Of a stretch of DNA of 40,388 nucleotides, positions 1 through 7,942 are shown one piece after another. Numbering within the stretch: position 1 is the stretch's first letter; every line of letters starts with the position of its first letter. The notes beneath the pieces are model-generated. The model was not told where the DNA came from. It was given only the letters and a program-made list of their open reading frames with translations, and did no database searches. This stretch comes from Clostridiales bacterium (lineage in GTDB: Bacteria > Bacillota > Limnochordia > Darwinibacteriales > B1SED10-159). The position numbers were made by a program, and so were the translations under genes. The DNA lies in the NCBI GenBank assembly GCA_003551965.1, contig PUOC01000176.1:1-40388 (forward strand), read 5' to 3'.

Positions 1-2
1 GA

Positions 3-503
3 GAGCTGGGTCACGTACCAATAGCGATGGATGGGCCCACGTGCAGCTGCGGCCAACGCGGTTGTTTGGAGGCATTTGTCTCAGGGCCTGCCATTGCAGC
101 GGCAGCAGAGTTTCAGCTGGAAAGAAGCGATGCCGACTCTGGGCTGACGACGGTTTTGGAAAGGCGAGGACGGCTGACGGCTGAAGACGTGTTCTCGGCT
201 GCACAGTCAGGGGACAGGTTGGCCGGCCATGTAGTCGACGAGGCAAGGGAAGCTTTTCGGCGCAGTGTGTGGGGAGTCGTCAGTGTGTTAGACCCGGAGA
301 TTGTTGTTGTCGGCGGAGGCGTTGGTTTAGCCCCTGGTTTTTTGCAGGGTACGGAGCAGTGGGTGAATGAGCATGCAGTGGTGTCGGAAGAGGAACCGGT
401 GCGGGTTGTGCCGGCAGCTCTAGGAGACCATTCGGTCCTGCTTGGGGCCGCAGCCCTAGCCTGGGAGATTGTAGAGCAAGGCAGCATGGGCGGACCCAGG
501 TGA
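3..503 (+). CDS. ROK family protein (sugar kinase or repressor), C-terminal part, 5' truncated
   Basis: The reading frame is open from the window edge, so the N-terminal half (ATP site and start) is missing. The first visible residues carry the ROK zinc signature: a GELGH motif followed by CSCGQRGCLE, giving the His and three Cys that bind zinc in the family. A later IVVVGGGV stretch fits the second conserved glycine-rich strand. ROK proteins are sugar or N-acyl-sugar kinases, or XylR/NagC-type repressors; the part that would separate these (presence of an N-terminal HTH) lies outside the window. It stops before a hairpin at 506-532 and just ahead of a sugar-phosphate operon, so a sugar kinase role is plausible but unproven. 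Confidence 0.88.
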   Translation, partial: ELGHVPIAMDGPTCSCGQRGCLEAFVSGPAIAAAAEFQLERSDADSGLTTVLERRGRLTAEDVFSAAQSGDRLAGHVVDEAREAFRRSVWGVVSVLDPEIVVVGGGVGLAPGFLQGTEQWVNEHAVVSEEEPVRVVPAALGDHSVLLGAAALAWEIVEQGSMGGPR

Positions 504-505
504 GT

Positions 506-532
506 GGGAAACGCCTCGAAGAGGCGTTTCCC
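506..532 (+). terminator. Perfect 12-bp hairpin after the ROK gene, terminator-like without T tract
   Basis: The arms GGGAAACGCCTC (506-517) and GAGGCGTTTCCC (521-532) pair perfectly around a 3-nt loop, starting three bases after the ROK stop codon. No T run follows, so it may act as a weak or factor-assisted terminator or as a 3'-end stabiliser. It separates the ROK gene from the gmhA-like gene. Confidence 0.6.
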
Positions 533-595
533 CGGCTTGGAAGAGAGGGAAGGGGAGGAGTGGAGGGTTAGGGACAACCTAGGGGAGGCGCAACT

Positions 596-1198
596 GTGAA
601 GCGAGAAACCAAACAGACTAAGTATCTGGAAGACTATATCCAAGACCTCAAGGGTTGCATCGATCGGATCGACAGGACCCAGATATCGGCGATTTTGGAT
701 ATCTTGGACGATGCCCGGGACAGACAGCGGAATATATGGGTGATCGGCAATGGAGGCAGTGCTCTTACGGCGTCGCATTTTGCTACGGATCTTGGAAAAG
801 GAGCCTCTGTGGGCCGCAGACAGCGATTTCGTGTCCAGGCACTGACGGAGAGCGTTGGAATTATCACAGCCATGGGCAATGACATTGATTTTGACGACAT
901 TTTTGTCGAGCAGTTGAAGAACCACGCCCAGTCAGGCGATGTGCTTGTGATCTTCAGTGGCTCGGGAAGTTCAGAGAATGTACTCCGTGCGGCACGGTGG
1001 AGCCGGAAGAACCGCTTGACGGTTGTCGGTATTACGGGGCAAAGCGGCGGACAGCTCCCGTACGAAGCCGATTGTGTCTGGAAGGCAGCTTCGGATCACA
1101 TGGGACGCATTGAAGACATGCACATGATAGCCGCACACATCCTCAGTTATTTTTTCATAGAAGAGGAGTTGGAAGATGCAGAGCGTGCAGTGGATTAA
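596..1198 (+). CDS. gmhA: SIS-domain phosphoheptose isomerase (GmhA-like)
   Basis: The 200-residue protein is a single SIS domain. It has the GmhA-type phosphate-binding loop GNGGSALTASHFATDL around residues 51-66, a second serine-rich loop SGSGSSENV, and a C-terminal IEDMHMIAAHIL helix like the Glu/His helix of GmhA. Known GmhA converts sedoheptulose 7-phosphate to D-glycero-D-manno-heptose 7-phosphate in the cytoplasm. The start is GTG with a GGGGAGG ribosome site about 8 nt upstream. The HAD gene starts inside its 3' end, so translation is probably coupled. A HAD phosphatase and a PfkB kinase downstream support a heptose-type pathway, although SIS isomerases for other sugar phosphates look similar. 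Confidence 0.85.
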   Translation: MKRETKQTKYLEDYIQDLKGCIDRIDRTQISAILDILDDARDRQRNIWVIGNGGSALTASHFATDLGKGASVGRRQRFRVQALTESVGIITAMGNDIDFDDIFVEQLKNHAQSGDVLVIFSGSGSSENVLRAARWSRKNRLTVVGITGQSGGQLPYEADCVWKAASDHMGRIEDMHMIAAHILSYFFIEEELEDAERAVD

Positions 1199-2009
1199 GA
1201 AACCCGAACCGACCTCGTACACCGCAGCTCTCTTTGATTTCGATGGTACGATTTCCCTGATTCGTGAAGGCTGGCAGCCTATCATGTACGGATATTTCGT
1301 GGAGGTCCTTAAAGAGACCCCAAGGGCTGAAAAGGAGCAAGAACTGCAGGCTGTAGTGCAGGAATTTGTCGACCGACTCACAGGACAGCAGACCATCTAC
1401 CAGTGCATACAGCTGGCAGAAGAAGTGCAGGCACGGGGTGGAGAGCCCCAGGATCCTTTGGATTACAAAAAGGAATACAATCATCGTCTTCTGCGACATA
1501 TTCAAGATCGCGTCCAGGGCCTGCAAGAGGGTAGAATAGCCAGGGATGAGCTGCTAGTTCCAGGCGTCGAGGCGGTTTTGTCGGACATGTACCAAGGAGG
1601 CCTGCAGCTCTATCTGGCCAGCGGGACCGATGAGGAATACGTGATCGCCGAGGCCCAGGCTTTGGCCGTGGACAAGTACTTCAACGGTGGTATCTTTGGT
1701 GCCCTAGATGACTATCGTCGGTTTTCCAAAGCCATGGTCATCCAGGACAGAATTCTGCCAAAAATTGGTTCCAGCAAGGAGTTCATCGGGTTCGGCGACG
1801 GATTTGTTGAAATTGAGAACGTGCAGAATGCCGGCGGTCTGGCCGTTGGGGTGGCATCCGATGAAGCAAATCGCAGCGGTATCGACCGCTGGAAGCAGAA
1901 GCGTTTACTCGAAGCTGGCGCTCACTGCATCATCGCCGATTTCCGCTGCTGGCCGCAACTGCGGCAGGAACTTTGGGGAGGGAATGAGCATGCCGTATTC
2001 CATGTTTGA
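1176..2009 (+). CDS. HAD-superfamily phosphatase
   Basis: The 277-residue protein shows HAD motif I as DFDGT (nucleophile Asp21, acid/base Asp23), motif II around LYLASGT, and motif IV as GFGDGFVEIE, so the Mg-dependent phosphatase core is intact. A helical cap of about 100 residues lies between motif I and motif II (class C1 layout). It overlaps the gmhA-like gene by 23 bp, with AGAGGAG just ahead of the ATG. By position it could remove a phosphate from a heptose bisphosphate, but it is longer than typical GmhB (about 180-190 residues) and belongs to another HAD subgroup, so the substrate is unknown. Confidence 0.8.
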   Translation: MQSVQWIKKPEPTSYTAALFDFDGTISLIREGWQPIMYGYFVEVLKETPRAEKEQELQAVVQEFVDRLTGQQTIYQCIQLAEEVQARGGEPQDPLDYKKEYNHRLLRHIQDRVQGLQEGRIARDELLVPGVEAVLSDMYQGGLQLYLASGTDEEYVIAEAQALAVDKYFNGGIFGALDDYRRFSKAMVIQDRILPKIGSSKEFIGFGDGFVEIENVQNAGGLAVGVASDEANRSGIDRWKQKRLLEAGAHCIIADFRCWPQLRQELWGGNEHAVFHV

Positions 2010-2955
2010 TCCCAGTGCGTTGACAGTACGTCCCTTGGCCGAACGCGAACATGATATGTCCAGCGACGAGATCAAACCCCTAATCTGTTTGGAAGAGAAT
2101 CGTGATCCTAATTTGCGGGCTGTCGCCGATGCAGTTTTCGCAGCTCGTCAAGGCGGATCGCCGGTGTTGTTTATGATGGGCGCGCACGTAATAAAGACAG
2201 GTATGAGCCGCTTTGTGATTGATCTTATGGAGGCTGGCTGCATCACCCATGTAGGTTTCAACGGCGCCTGTGCCATACACGATTTTGAACTAGCTTTAAT
2301 CGGGGCAACGACGGAGTCTGTGGAGAAGTATATCGCCGCTGGGCAGTTTGGACTGTGGTGCGAAACGGGTAGGATGAACGATATTGTCAGAGACGGTTCC
2401 GCGGACGGTCTCGGGTTTGGTGAAGCGGTGGGGAAAGCTATCTGTGAGGGCGAATTTCCATACCGCGATGTCAGCATCTTGGCGGCCGGTTATCGTTTGG
2501 GTATTCCTGTCAGCGTGCACGTGGCTCTGGGTCAGGACATCATCCATGAACATCCTAATTTTGACGCCGCTGCGACCGGGATCGCAAGTTATCGCGATTT
2601 TCTGATCTTCACCAATGCTGTCTCCCAACTTGAGGGGGGAGTATTCCTCAATGTGGGAACGGCGGTCATGGGTCCCGAAGTGTATCTGAAAGCACTGAGT
2701 ATGGTTCGCAACCGTGCGCACCAGCAGGGTCAGCAGGTAACGGATTTCACGACCGCCGTATTTGATCTTCAGCCAATGCAGGGCAAGGATGTTCATACGA
2801 CTCCTTCCAAAGACCAGCCAGAGTATTACCATCGCTTCTGGAAGACCGTCCTGGTGCGTACAGTAAAGGATGGAGGCAGGAGTTTCTATGTGGAAGGGGA
2901 TCATCGGCAGACTGTATCTGGCTTGTGGAAACTTCTGAAGGAGGGGCAGCGGTAG
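1984..2955 (+). CDS. Deoxyhypusine synthase-like protein
   Basis: The 323-residue protein resembles the deoxyhypusine synthase fold: an NAD-type Rossmann region with HVIKTGMSRFVIDLM followed by GFNGACAIHDFELALIG, then a GLGFGEAVGKAI segment. True deoxyhypusine synthase modifies a lysine of eukaryotic/archaeal eIF5A, which bacteria lack; bacterial homologues use other substrates (for example homospermidine formation) or are uncharacterised. I cannot find the conserved C-terminal catalytic-lysine motif (WGK type). The ATG at 1984 follows GGGGAGGG and overlaps the HAD gene by 26 bp, so it belongs to this operon. An in-frame extension upstream to 1708 exists but lies over the HAD gene and is unlikely. 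Specific function unknown. Confidence 0.7.
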   Translation: MSMPYSMFDPSALTVRPLAEREHDMSSDEIKPLICLEENRDPNLRAVADAVFAARQGGSPVLFMMGAHVIKTGMSRFVIDLMEAGCITHVGFNGACAIHDFELALIGATTESVEKYIAAGQFGLWCETGRMNDIVRDGSADGLGFGEAVGKAICEGEFPYRDVSILAAGYRLGIPVSVHVALGQDIIHEHPNFDAAATGIASYRDFLIFTNAVSQLEGGVFLNVGTAVMGPEVYLKALSMVRNRAHQQGQQVTDFTTAVFDLQPMQGKDVHTTPSKDQPEYYHRFWKTVLVRTVKDGGRSFYVEGDHRQTVSGLWKLLKEGQR

Positions 2956-3971
2956 TGGATGAAGCAGTGCTGGAGCAAATACTGCAGTCGGCGCCGAAGA
3001 TGAAAATACTGGTCTTGGGAGATTACTTTCTCGACCACTATCTCTATGCCGATTCCGCCCTCGATGAGGTGTCCCGCGAAACGGGCCTCACTGCGTACCA
3101 GGTAACGAGAGTTCAGTCATCTCCGGGAGCAGCGGGAACCGTGGTCAACAACCTTCATGCCCTTGGCGTGGGAACGATATACGCCATCGGGGTGATTGGT
3201 CGCGACGGTTACGGGTATCAGCTGAAACAAGGTCTGCTGGAGCAAAACGTGAAGTTGGACGGAATGGTGGAAACGGCACTTCGCGTAACGCCCGCCTACA
3301 TCAAACCCATGTACGGCACCGGCGAGTCCTATGCCGAGCTCAATCGTCTAGACATCAAGAACTGGCACCCTTTGGAGGGGCCTATTGAGGAGGATTTGAT
3401 CCATCGTCTGCGGGGCCTGATGTCCGACGTGGATGCTGTCTTGGTGATGGATCAGGTGGAAGAAGACGAGAGAGGAGCCATAACAACCAAGGTACGGGGT
3501 GTGTTGGCGGACGAGGCCAAACGGCTGACTGGAACGCCGGTACTCGTAGACTCGCGCAGCCGGATTGGCGAGTTCAGAAATGTAATGCTCAAACCGAATC
3601 AGCAGGAAGCGCTGGCGGCTGTGAACAACGACAGCTCCTTGGATATTGAAACCGCAGCCAAGGTCCTATACAGCAGGGTAGGACGGCCCGTGTTTGTCAC
3701 CTTAGGCAACCGCGGCCAACTAGTACACGATGGGACGAAAACCGTTTTTGTGCCGGCCTTTGACGTAGATGGGCCCACGGATCCAGTGGGGGCCGGGGAC
3801 AGTGTCAGTGCAAGCATGGCGGTTGCCCTATGTGCCGGCCAGTCAGCCTTTAACGCAGCCGTGTTCGGCAATCTGACTGCATCCGTAACGGTGGCCAAGA
3901 TTGGAACAACAGGCACAGCGTCTCCCCAGGAACTGCGGAACCGCTGCCGGGTGCACCAGCGCCGAGATTGA
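2955..3971 (+). CDS. PfkB-family sugar kinase, HldA/RfaE-like
   Basis: The 338-residue PfkB kinase has an N-terminal KILVLGDYFLDHY strand like the RfaE/HldE kinase domain, a GAAGTVVNNLHALG substrate loop, and PfkB signature 2 as DPVGAGDSVSAS with the catalytic Asp in GAGD. In HldE the kinase domain makes heptose 1,7-bisphosphate from heptose 7-phosphate. Here there is only the kinase domain; no nucleotidyltransferase domain follows. GTG at 2955 is preferred because GGAGGGG lies about 9 nt upstream and the TAG of the previous gene overlaps it (TAGTG). A longer frame to 2925 has no such site. With GmhA and HAD partners a heptose phosphate is the best substrate guess. Confidence 0.8.
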   Translation: MDEAVLEQILQSAPKMKILVLGDYFLDHYLYADSALDEVSRETGLTAYQVTRVQSSPGAAGTVVNNLHALGVGTIYAIGVIGRDGYGYQLKQGLLEQNVKLDGMVETALRVTPAYIKPMYGTGESYAELNRLDIKNWHPLEGPIEEDLIHRLRGLMSDVDAVLVMDQVEEDERGAITTKVRGVLADEAKRLTGTPVLVDSRSRIGEFRNVMLKPNQQEALAAVNNDSSLDIETAAKVLYSRVGRPVFVTLGNRGQLVHDGTKTVFVPAFDVDGPTDPVGAGDSVSASMAVALCAGQSAFNAAVFGNLTASVTVAKIGTTGTASPQELRNRCRVHQRRD

Positions 3972-3998
3972 ACTGGCGAGGTATTGAGGTGATCGGAG

Positions 3999-4895
3999 TT
4001 GACAAAATTAGAAACTGCTGTGGCGGTGTTTGCAGAACATGCGGAGCTCTTCCAATGCCCATTATGTACAGCACCGCTTGCCGTTTCACACCCGAGAAGC
4101 TTGGTCTGCAGCCGAGGACATTGCTTTGACTTTGCGAGGAACGGCTATGTCAATTTACTCACCCACCCTCACAAAAGCGGTGTATATACGCGGCAGATGT
4201 TCGGCAGTCGACAAGAGCTGCATCGGCGGGGATTTTTCCAGCCGGTGGTTGATGTTATGGCGGAGTTATGGACGGGGTGGATGTGGACGGCGTCGGCTCC
4301 GGTTGTTTTGGATGCCGGTTGCGGCGAGGGATCCAATCTAGCGGCGCTCAGAAGAAGTCTGGCCCGAGCTGGCCATGACTGCACTGCCATCGGAATGGAC
4401 CTAAGCAAAGAGGCGGTGCATTTGGCGGCCCGAGAATATCCGGGCTCGATGTGGTGTGTGGCGGACCTGGCACGCTGTCCGCTTACTTCAAACTCTACAG
4501 ACCTTATACTGAATATATTGTCTCCCGGAAATTATGCAGAATTCCAGCGAGTTCTAAAGCCCGGCGGTGTTCTGCTCAAGGTAATTCCCAATGCCGGACA
4601 CCTAAGCCAACTACGGCAGGTGATTGAGACAAAGGCCCCGGAGGACTACTCCAACATCCAGGTCCGTGAACGGTTTGCTGCGAACTTCTCGCCGGTGACA
4701 GAACGACGGGTTCGGTATACGAGAGAACTGGAGGATGAGGAATGCCTGCTGCTGGCAGCCATGACGCCGCTGGCGTCTGACCAAGAATGGAACGCTGTTG
4801 CTGCGGCTCTGCAATCAGCAGCTGCATATGTGAGTTTTGACATGACTGTCCTGGCAGGGCGGCCCTTTGGAACATCGAATCCTGGGAGGGAGTAG
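3999..4895 (+). CDS. RlmA-type rRNA (guanine-N1)-methyltransferase
   Basis: The 298-residue protein begins with a zinc finger (Cys20, Cys23, Cys37, His41, then a CFDFARNGYVNLL block) that is diagnostic of the RlmA/TlrB family. These enzymes methylate N1 of a guanine in 23S rRNA helix 35. A class I SAM-binding motif VLDAGCGEG follows near residues 103-110, and LSPGNYAEFQRVLKPGG gives the later Rossmann motifs. The start is TTG with GAGGTGATC 5 nt upstream. It follows the kinase by 27 nt and precedes a secreted protein, so it looks like a passenger of the operon and not part of the sugar pathway. Whether G745-type or G748-type activity applies cannot be told. Confidence 0.85.
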   Translation: MTKLETAVAVFAEHAELFQCPLCTAPLAVSHPRSLVCSRGHCFDFARNGYVNLLTHPHKSGVYTRQMFGSRQELHRRGFFQPVVDVMAELWTGWMWTASAPVVLDAGCGEGSNLAALRRSLARAGHDCTAIGMDLSKEAVHLAAREYPGSMWCVADLARCPLTSNSTDLILNILSPGNYAEFQRVLKPGGVLLKVIPNAGHLSQLRQVIETKAPEDYSNIQVRERFAANFSPVTERRVRYTRELEDEECLLLAAMTPLASDQEWNAVAAALQSAAAYVSFDMTVLAGRPFGTSNPGRE

Positions 4896-4897
4896 AC

Positions 4898-5503
4898 ATG
4901 AATACCAGATTGTGTGCGTTTACATGGATGTGGGTGTTGGTTAGTTTGGCTTTGGGTTGGGCAGCTGCAGTTCCTGGCTATGCGGGAGATGCCGGAGATT
5001 TGGCTGCGGTATTGGAACGTATGGAGAGCGCGGCAGAGGCCGAGGATTATGGCGAACTTGAGACATTGCTGGAAGAAGCCTCACTTTTGGTTTGGAATCT
5101 GCGTGATTTGGAGGTAAGGCAGATCATGCATGTGGAGAGGGCTCCCCGGTTTTACGGTGATGCTGTAGAACGAGATCACCACCGATACGCCGCAGGAGAC
5201 ACCCTGCGCCTCTATATTGAGCCCCGGAACTACACGATTGCGCTCGAAGCTGGGGAATATGCCATCCATCTGAAGGTCGGTGTCAAAATGGTCCATGAAG
5301 AGGGCGCCGTTGTCTACGACGAACCGGATTTTCTGGACTATCCTGGGGCGGGCATTCGTCCCATGAAAGAGTTTTATGTGGATATGAGCTTTGACTTGGG
5401 TCCCGGAATTCCGGAAGGCAGCTATTCCTTGGAAGTATTTGTCACGGATCAGATGACCGGCGAGGAAGTGACAGCGGAAACAGGCTTTCAGTTTGAACAC
5501 TAG
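4898..5503 (+). CDS. Secreted protein of unknown function
   Basis: I do not recognise this 201-residue protein. It has a Sec-type signal peptide: a short basic start, a hydrophobic stretch over about residues 8-25 and an Ala-rich cleavage region near PGYAGDAG. A short acidic helical segment follows (about 30-65), then a probable beta-rich domain (from HVERAPRFYGDAV to the end) with alternating hydrophobic strands. No lipobox cysteine is present, so it is likely soluble and exported. It starts two bases after the methyltransferase stop with GGGAGG upstream, so it is co-transcribed with the preceding genes. An envelope role is only inferred from export. Confidence 0.7.
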   Translation: MNTRLCAFTWMWVLVSLALGWAAAVPGYAGDAGDLAAVLERMESAAEAEDYGELETLLEEASLLVWNLRDLEVRQIMHVERAPRFYGDAVERDHHRYAAGDTLRLYIEPRNYTIALEAGEYAIHLKVGVKMVHEEGAVVYDEPDFLDYPGAGIRPMKEFYVDMSFDLGPGIPEGSYSLEVFVTDQMTGEEVTAETGFQFEH

Positions 5504-5797
5504 CACCGGTCGATAGCAGAGATTGGCAAGAAGCTAGAGGAACCAAGGGACAGCGCGCTTTATCTTGGGAAGATGGCAACACCTTCGTTGGAACGGATAA
5601 TACCTGCTGTGCGGCTCTGGCGCTCTTCAGGCCTATGGTTTCTGAGGCGCTCGGCCTGCACAGGCGGTCTATTCTCTGCCGATGCCGCCGCATTCGGGTG
5701 TAGGAAGCTCTTGCTTCGGATATCCTCGACCACCGAATGATGGAAAACCCGCTCCGCATTTGAAGGCTCACTATAGCCTCCGATTGCCTACGTATGG
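5504..5797. other. Gene-free stretch upstream of the CsgG-like gene
   Basis: There is no convincing gene between the secreted protein and the promoter at 5798. The overlapping frames have no ribosome sites and no protein-like composition. A small hairpin (GGCT, 6-nt loop, AGCC) lies near 5764-5777. I see no T-tailed terminator for the upstream operon. Confidence 0.5.
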
Positions 5798-5826
5798 TTG
5801 TCAGGGGCTTACAGCCGCAATATAAA
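5798..5826 (+). promoter_or_regulatory. Sigma-70-type promoter of the CsgG-like gene
   Basis: A -35 box TTGTCA (5798-5803) and a -10 box TATAAA (5821-5826) are separated by exactly 17 bp. Five of six bases in each match the consensus. The predicted start near 5833 gives a leader of about 85 nt before the ATG at 5920. Confidence 0.65.
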
Positions 5827-5919
5827 TATCGGATAAAGGGCAAAGTTGATTGGGGAAAGAACTATCACAATACGTTCCATAAATTTGGCAGAAAAAAGGG
5901 AAATCGGAGGTGGAGTTAA

Positions 5920-7707
5920 ATGGGTATTGAGAAAAGAGCGGTCAAGGTTTGGGTGTCGTTTTTGCTGGTGCTGTGTTGTCTCGGATTGGCAGTTTCGGTA
6001 GTGCCGGTGAAAGCTGAGGAGTGGGAGCCGGAGTCATTGGGGCCGAAAAAACGGGTGGCTGTTTTAGATGTGGATGTAACCTTTTCGCGAGCACCGAGAG
6101 GTCTCGCCGAAACCGTACAGGTCGTTATGATAAACGCCCTGGTCGACAGTGGACGGTATATCGTACTGGAACGTCGGGCCATGGCCGATATATTTGAAGA
6201 ACAACGGCTGGGGCTCACGGGTGCCATTACCCCAGAGACCGCCGTCCAAGTCGGCGAACTGCTCGGAGCCCAGGTGCTGGTCAAAACGGTCGTCACGGAG
6301 TTCTCGGAGGAACGGACAGCCAGCGGTCGCGTGGGCCCTGTGGTGATACAGGCGACGACAGGGCGCATTACCATGGATGTGCGGCTAATCGATGCGGCCA
6401 CCGGCGTAATACTGCACAGCAAAACTGTCTCAGCAGATAAGACTGTGGTTGGCGGTGGATTGGTTGTGCGCGATGGCGCTATCGGCATCGACAGTTTGTC
6501 GGGTACTCCCATGGGTGAAGCTGTCCAAGAAGCGGTGGAACAGGCAGTGAGCTTCGTTACCGCTGAAACAGAGGCTGTTCCATGGCAAGGGCAGGTTGTG
6601 TTGGCTGATGCGGACGGAACCTATGTTAATGCCGGACGAGACCTGGGTCTGCTTGAAGGTGATCATCTGAAGGTTTATAGACGCGGCCAGGAGCTAGTCG
6701 ACCCTGCGACCGGCCTTTCACTGGGTTTTCAGATGACGGGAATTGGTCTTGTGCGAATCAACCGGGTGGAGGATAGCTTTTCTATTGCATCATTGGTCAG
6801 CGGCCTGCCTGGATCGCGCAATGATATTGTCGAGTACGTGACGAGCCGTCAAGCGAGGCAGCTGACCTGGGACTTCCCGGAGCCCGGTGATCTCCATGCG
6901 CGGGAAGACCTATCGTCTGTTGCAGCCCTTTCGACGGTGATGCAGGACAAGACCATTGTGGTCATTATCCCGGAACACCATCTGCGGCGCACCATTCGGC
7001 GCACCATACCCGATCCGGCAGCGGAAACGGAAATCATCCGTCTGTTGGCAGAGAACGGGTTCGCAGTGGTTGATCAGCTCCAGGTGGCTGATATGCGCTA
7101 TGATGGAGCCACAATGCGTGCCATCGACGATGTTCGCGCTGCCATCTCTTTGGCCAGAAGGTTTGATGCGGATATGGTTATTATCGGTGAAGCGTTCAGT
7201 GAATGGGCAGCTGATCTGCAGGGATTGGTTTCATGCAGGGCTAGGGTGGAGGCAAGAATCATTGACATGGAAAGCGGCCGCATCGTGGCTGCCGATGCCC
7301 GGGAAGCTTCTGCACTGAACATCAGTGAAAACCTTGCCGGGAAAGCAGCGCTGCAAGAGGCTGGCGGGCTGTTGGCCGAATATTTCGTGGAGCAGCTCTA
7401 CGCCTACGGGCAGACCGAGGCGCTGGCGGACGACACTTCCTCAGACTTGTTCACCACCGAAATCGAGATATTTGGGCTGCAGAACTATGGGCAGCTGCTG
7501 GAGTTCGAGCACGCTGCCGCTGCCCTTCGCGACGTGGACTCGCTGGAAAGACAGTATTTCGCCGGCGGCACTGCCGTGATTGTGGTGGAAAGTTGGATAC
7601 CGCCTGCGTCTCTGACGGATCTTATCTACACCATGCAGCTTACATCGATGGATTTGGATATTGTGGGGTTCTCGGGTTCAAGGGTGGAGCTTGAAGTGCT
7701 TCCGTGA
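5920..7707 (+). CDS. CsgG/FlgT-like exported envelope protein
   Basis: The 595-residue protein has a signal peptide (hydrophobic residues about 10-30, cleavage near VKAEE). A CsgG-type domain spans about 43-215: KKRVAVLDVDVTF, GRYIVLERRAMADIFEEQ, LLGAQVLVKTVVTEF and a VRLIDAATGVILHSK strand. Residues about 220-300 look like the FlgT C-terminal barrel (GRDLGLLEGDHLKVYRRG). A second alpha/beta segment, about 320-480, resembles another CsgG/LPP20-like unit (ADMVIIGEAFSEW, ARIIDMESGRIVAAD). No lipobox is visible, unlike CsgG itself. CsgG forms outer-membrane export pores; FlgT belongs to the H-ring of sodium-driven flagella. A periplasmic or outer-membrane scaffold is likely. It has its own promoter and a downstream hairpin, so it is probably monocistronic. 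Confidence 0.72.
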   Translation: MGIEKRAVKVWVSFLLVLCCLGLAVSVVPVKAEEWEPESLGPKKRVAVLDVDVTFSRAPRGLAETVQVVMINALVDSGRYIVLERRAMADIFEEQRLGLTGAITPETAVQVGELLGAQVLVKTVVTEFSEERTASGRVGPVVIQATTGRITMDVRLIDAATGVILHSKTVSADKTVVGGGLVVRDGAIGIDSLSGTPMGEAVQEAVEQAVSFVTAETEAVPWQGQVVLADADGTYVNAGRDLGLLEGDHLKVYRRGQELVDPATGLSLGFQMTGIGLVRINRVEDSFSIASLVSGLPGSRNDIVEYVTSRQARQLTWDFPEPGDLHAREDLSSVAALSTVMQDKTIVVIIPEHHLRRTIRRTIPDPAAETEIIRLLAENGFAVVDQLQVADMRYDGATMRAIDDVRAAISLARRFDADMVIIGEAFSEWAADLQGLVSCRARVEARIIDMESGRIVAADAREASALNISENLAGKAALQEAGGLLAEYFVEQLYAYGQTEALADDTSSDLFTTEIEIFGLQNYGQLLEFEHAAAALRDVDSLERQYFAGGTAVIVVESWIPPASLTDLIYTMQLTSMDLDIVGFSGSRVELEVLP

Positions 7708-7718
7708 GCAAAGCGTTG

Positions 7719-7741
7719 AGAGGCCCCCTGCGGGGTCTCTT
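7719..7741 (+). terminator. Hairpin after the CsgG-like gene
   Basis: AGAGGCCCC (7719-7727) pairs with GGGGTCTCT (7732-7740) with one G-U pair and a 4-nt loop, 12 nt after the stop codon. Only a short T-rich tail follows. Confidence 0.6.
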
Positions 7742-7765
7742 CTGCGCCTTGGACGAATGGCTGTA

Positions 7766-7798
7766 CCGTGCCCATGGAAGATCAGGACATGGGCACGG
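7766..7798. repeat. Perfect 11-bp inverted repeat
   Basis: CCGTGCCCATG (7766-7776) pairs with CATGGGCACGG (7788-7798) around an 11-nt loop. It lies 25 nt beyond the CsgG-like gene's hairpin and has no T tail. Confidence 0.7.
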
Positions 7799-7913
7799 AC
7801 ACAGTGAGCGAGCTTTCCTCCGCTGCTGCTTTGGCGGCGGCTTTAAACCGCGTGGCCAAACTGTTCACCGCTGCAACTACAGGGCGTTTTGGACTCATGA
7901 AGGTGAGGAAAAC

Positions 7914-7942
7914 AAGGAAGGACAGCACTGCGGTCCTTCCTT
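7914..7942. repeat. Perfect 10-bp inverted repeat
   Basis: AAGGAAGGAC (7914-7923) pairs with GTCCTTCCTT (7933-7942) around a 9-nt loop. Together with 7766-7798 and 7830-7860 it gives three stems within 180 nt. Confidence 0.7.

Noticed and set aside
113-925. 270-codon - strand frame opposite the ROK and gmhA-like genes
   Set aside because: It lies across two clear + strand genes and a terminator-like hairpin and has a Ser/Thr/Arg-rich composition typical of antisense frames.
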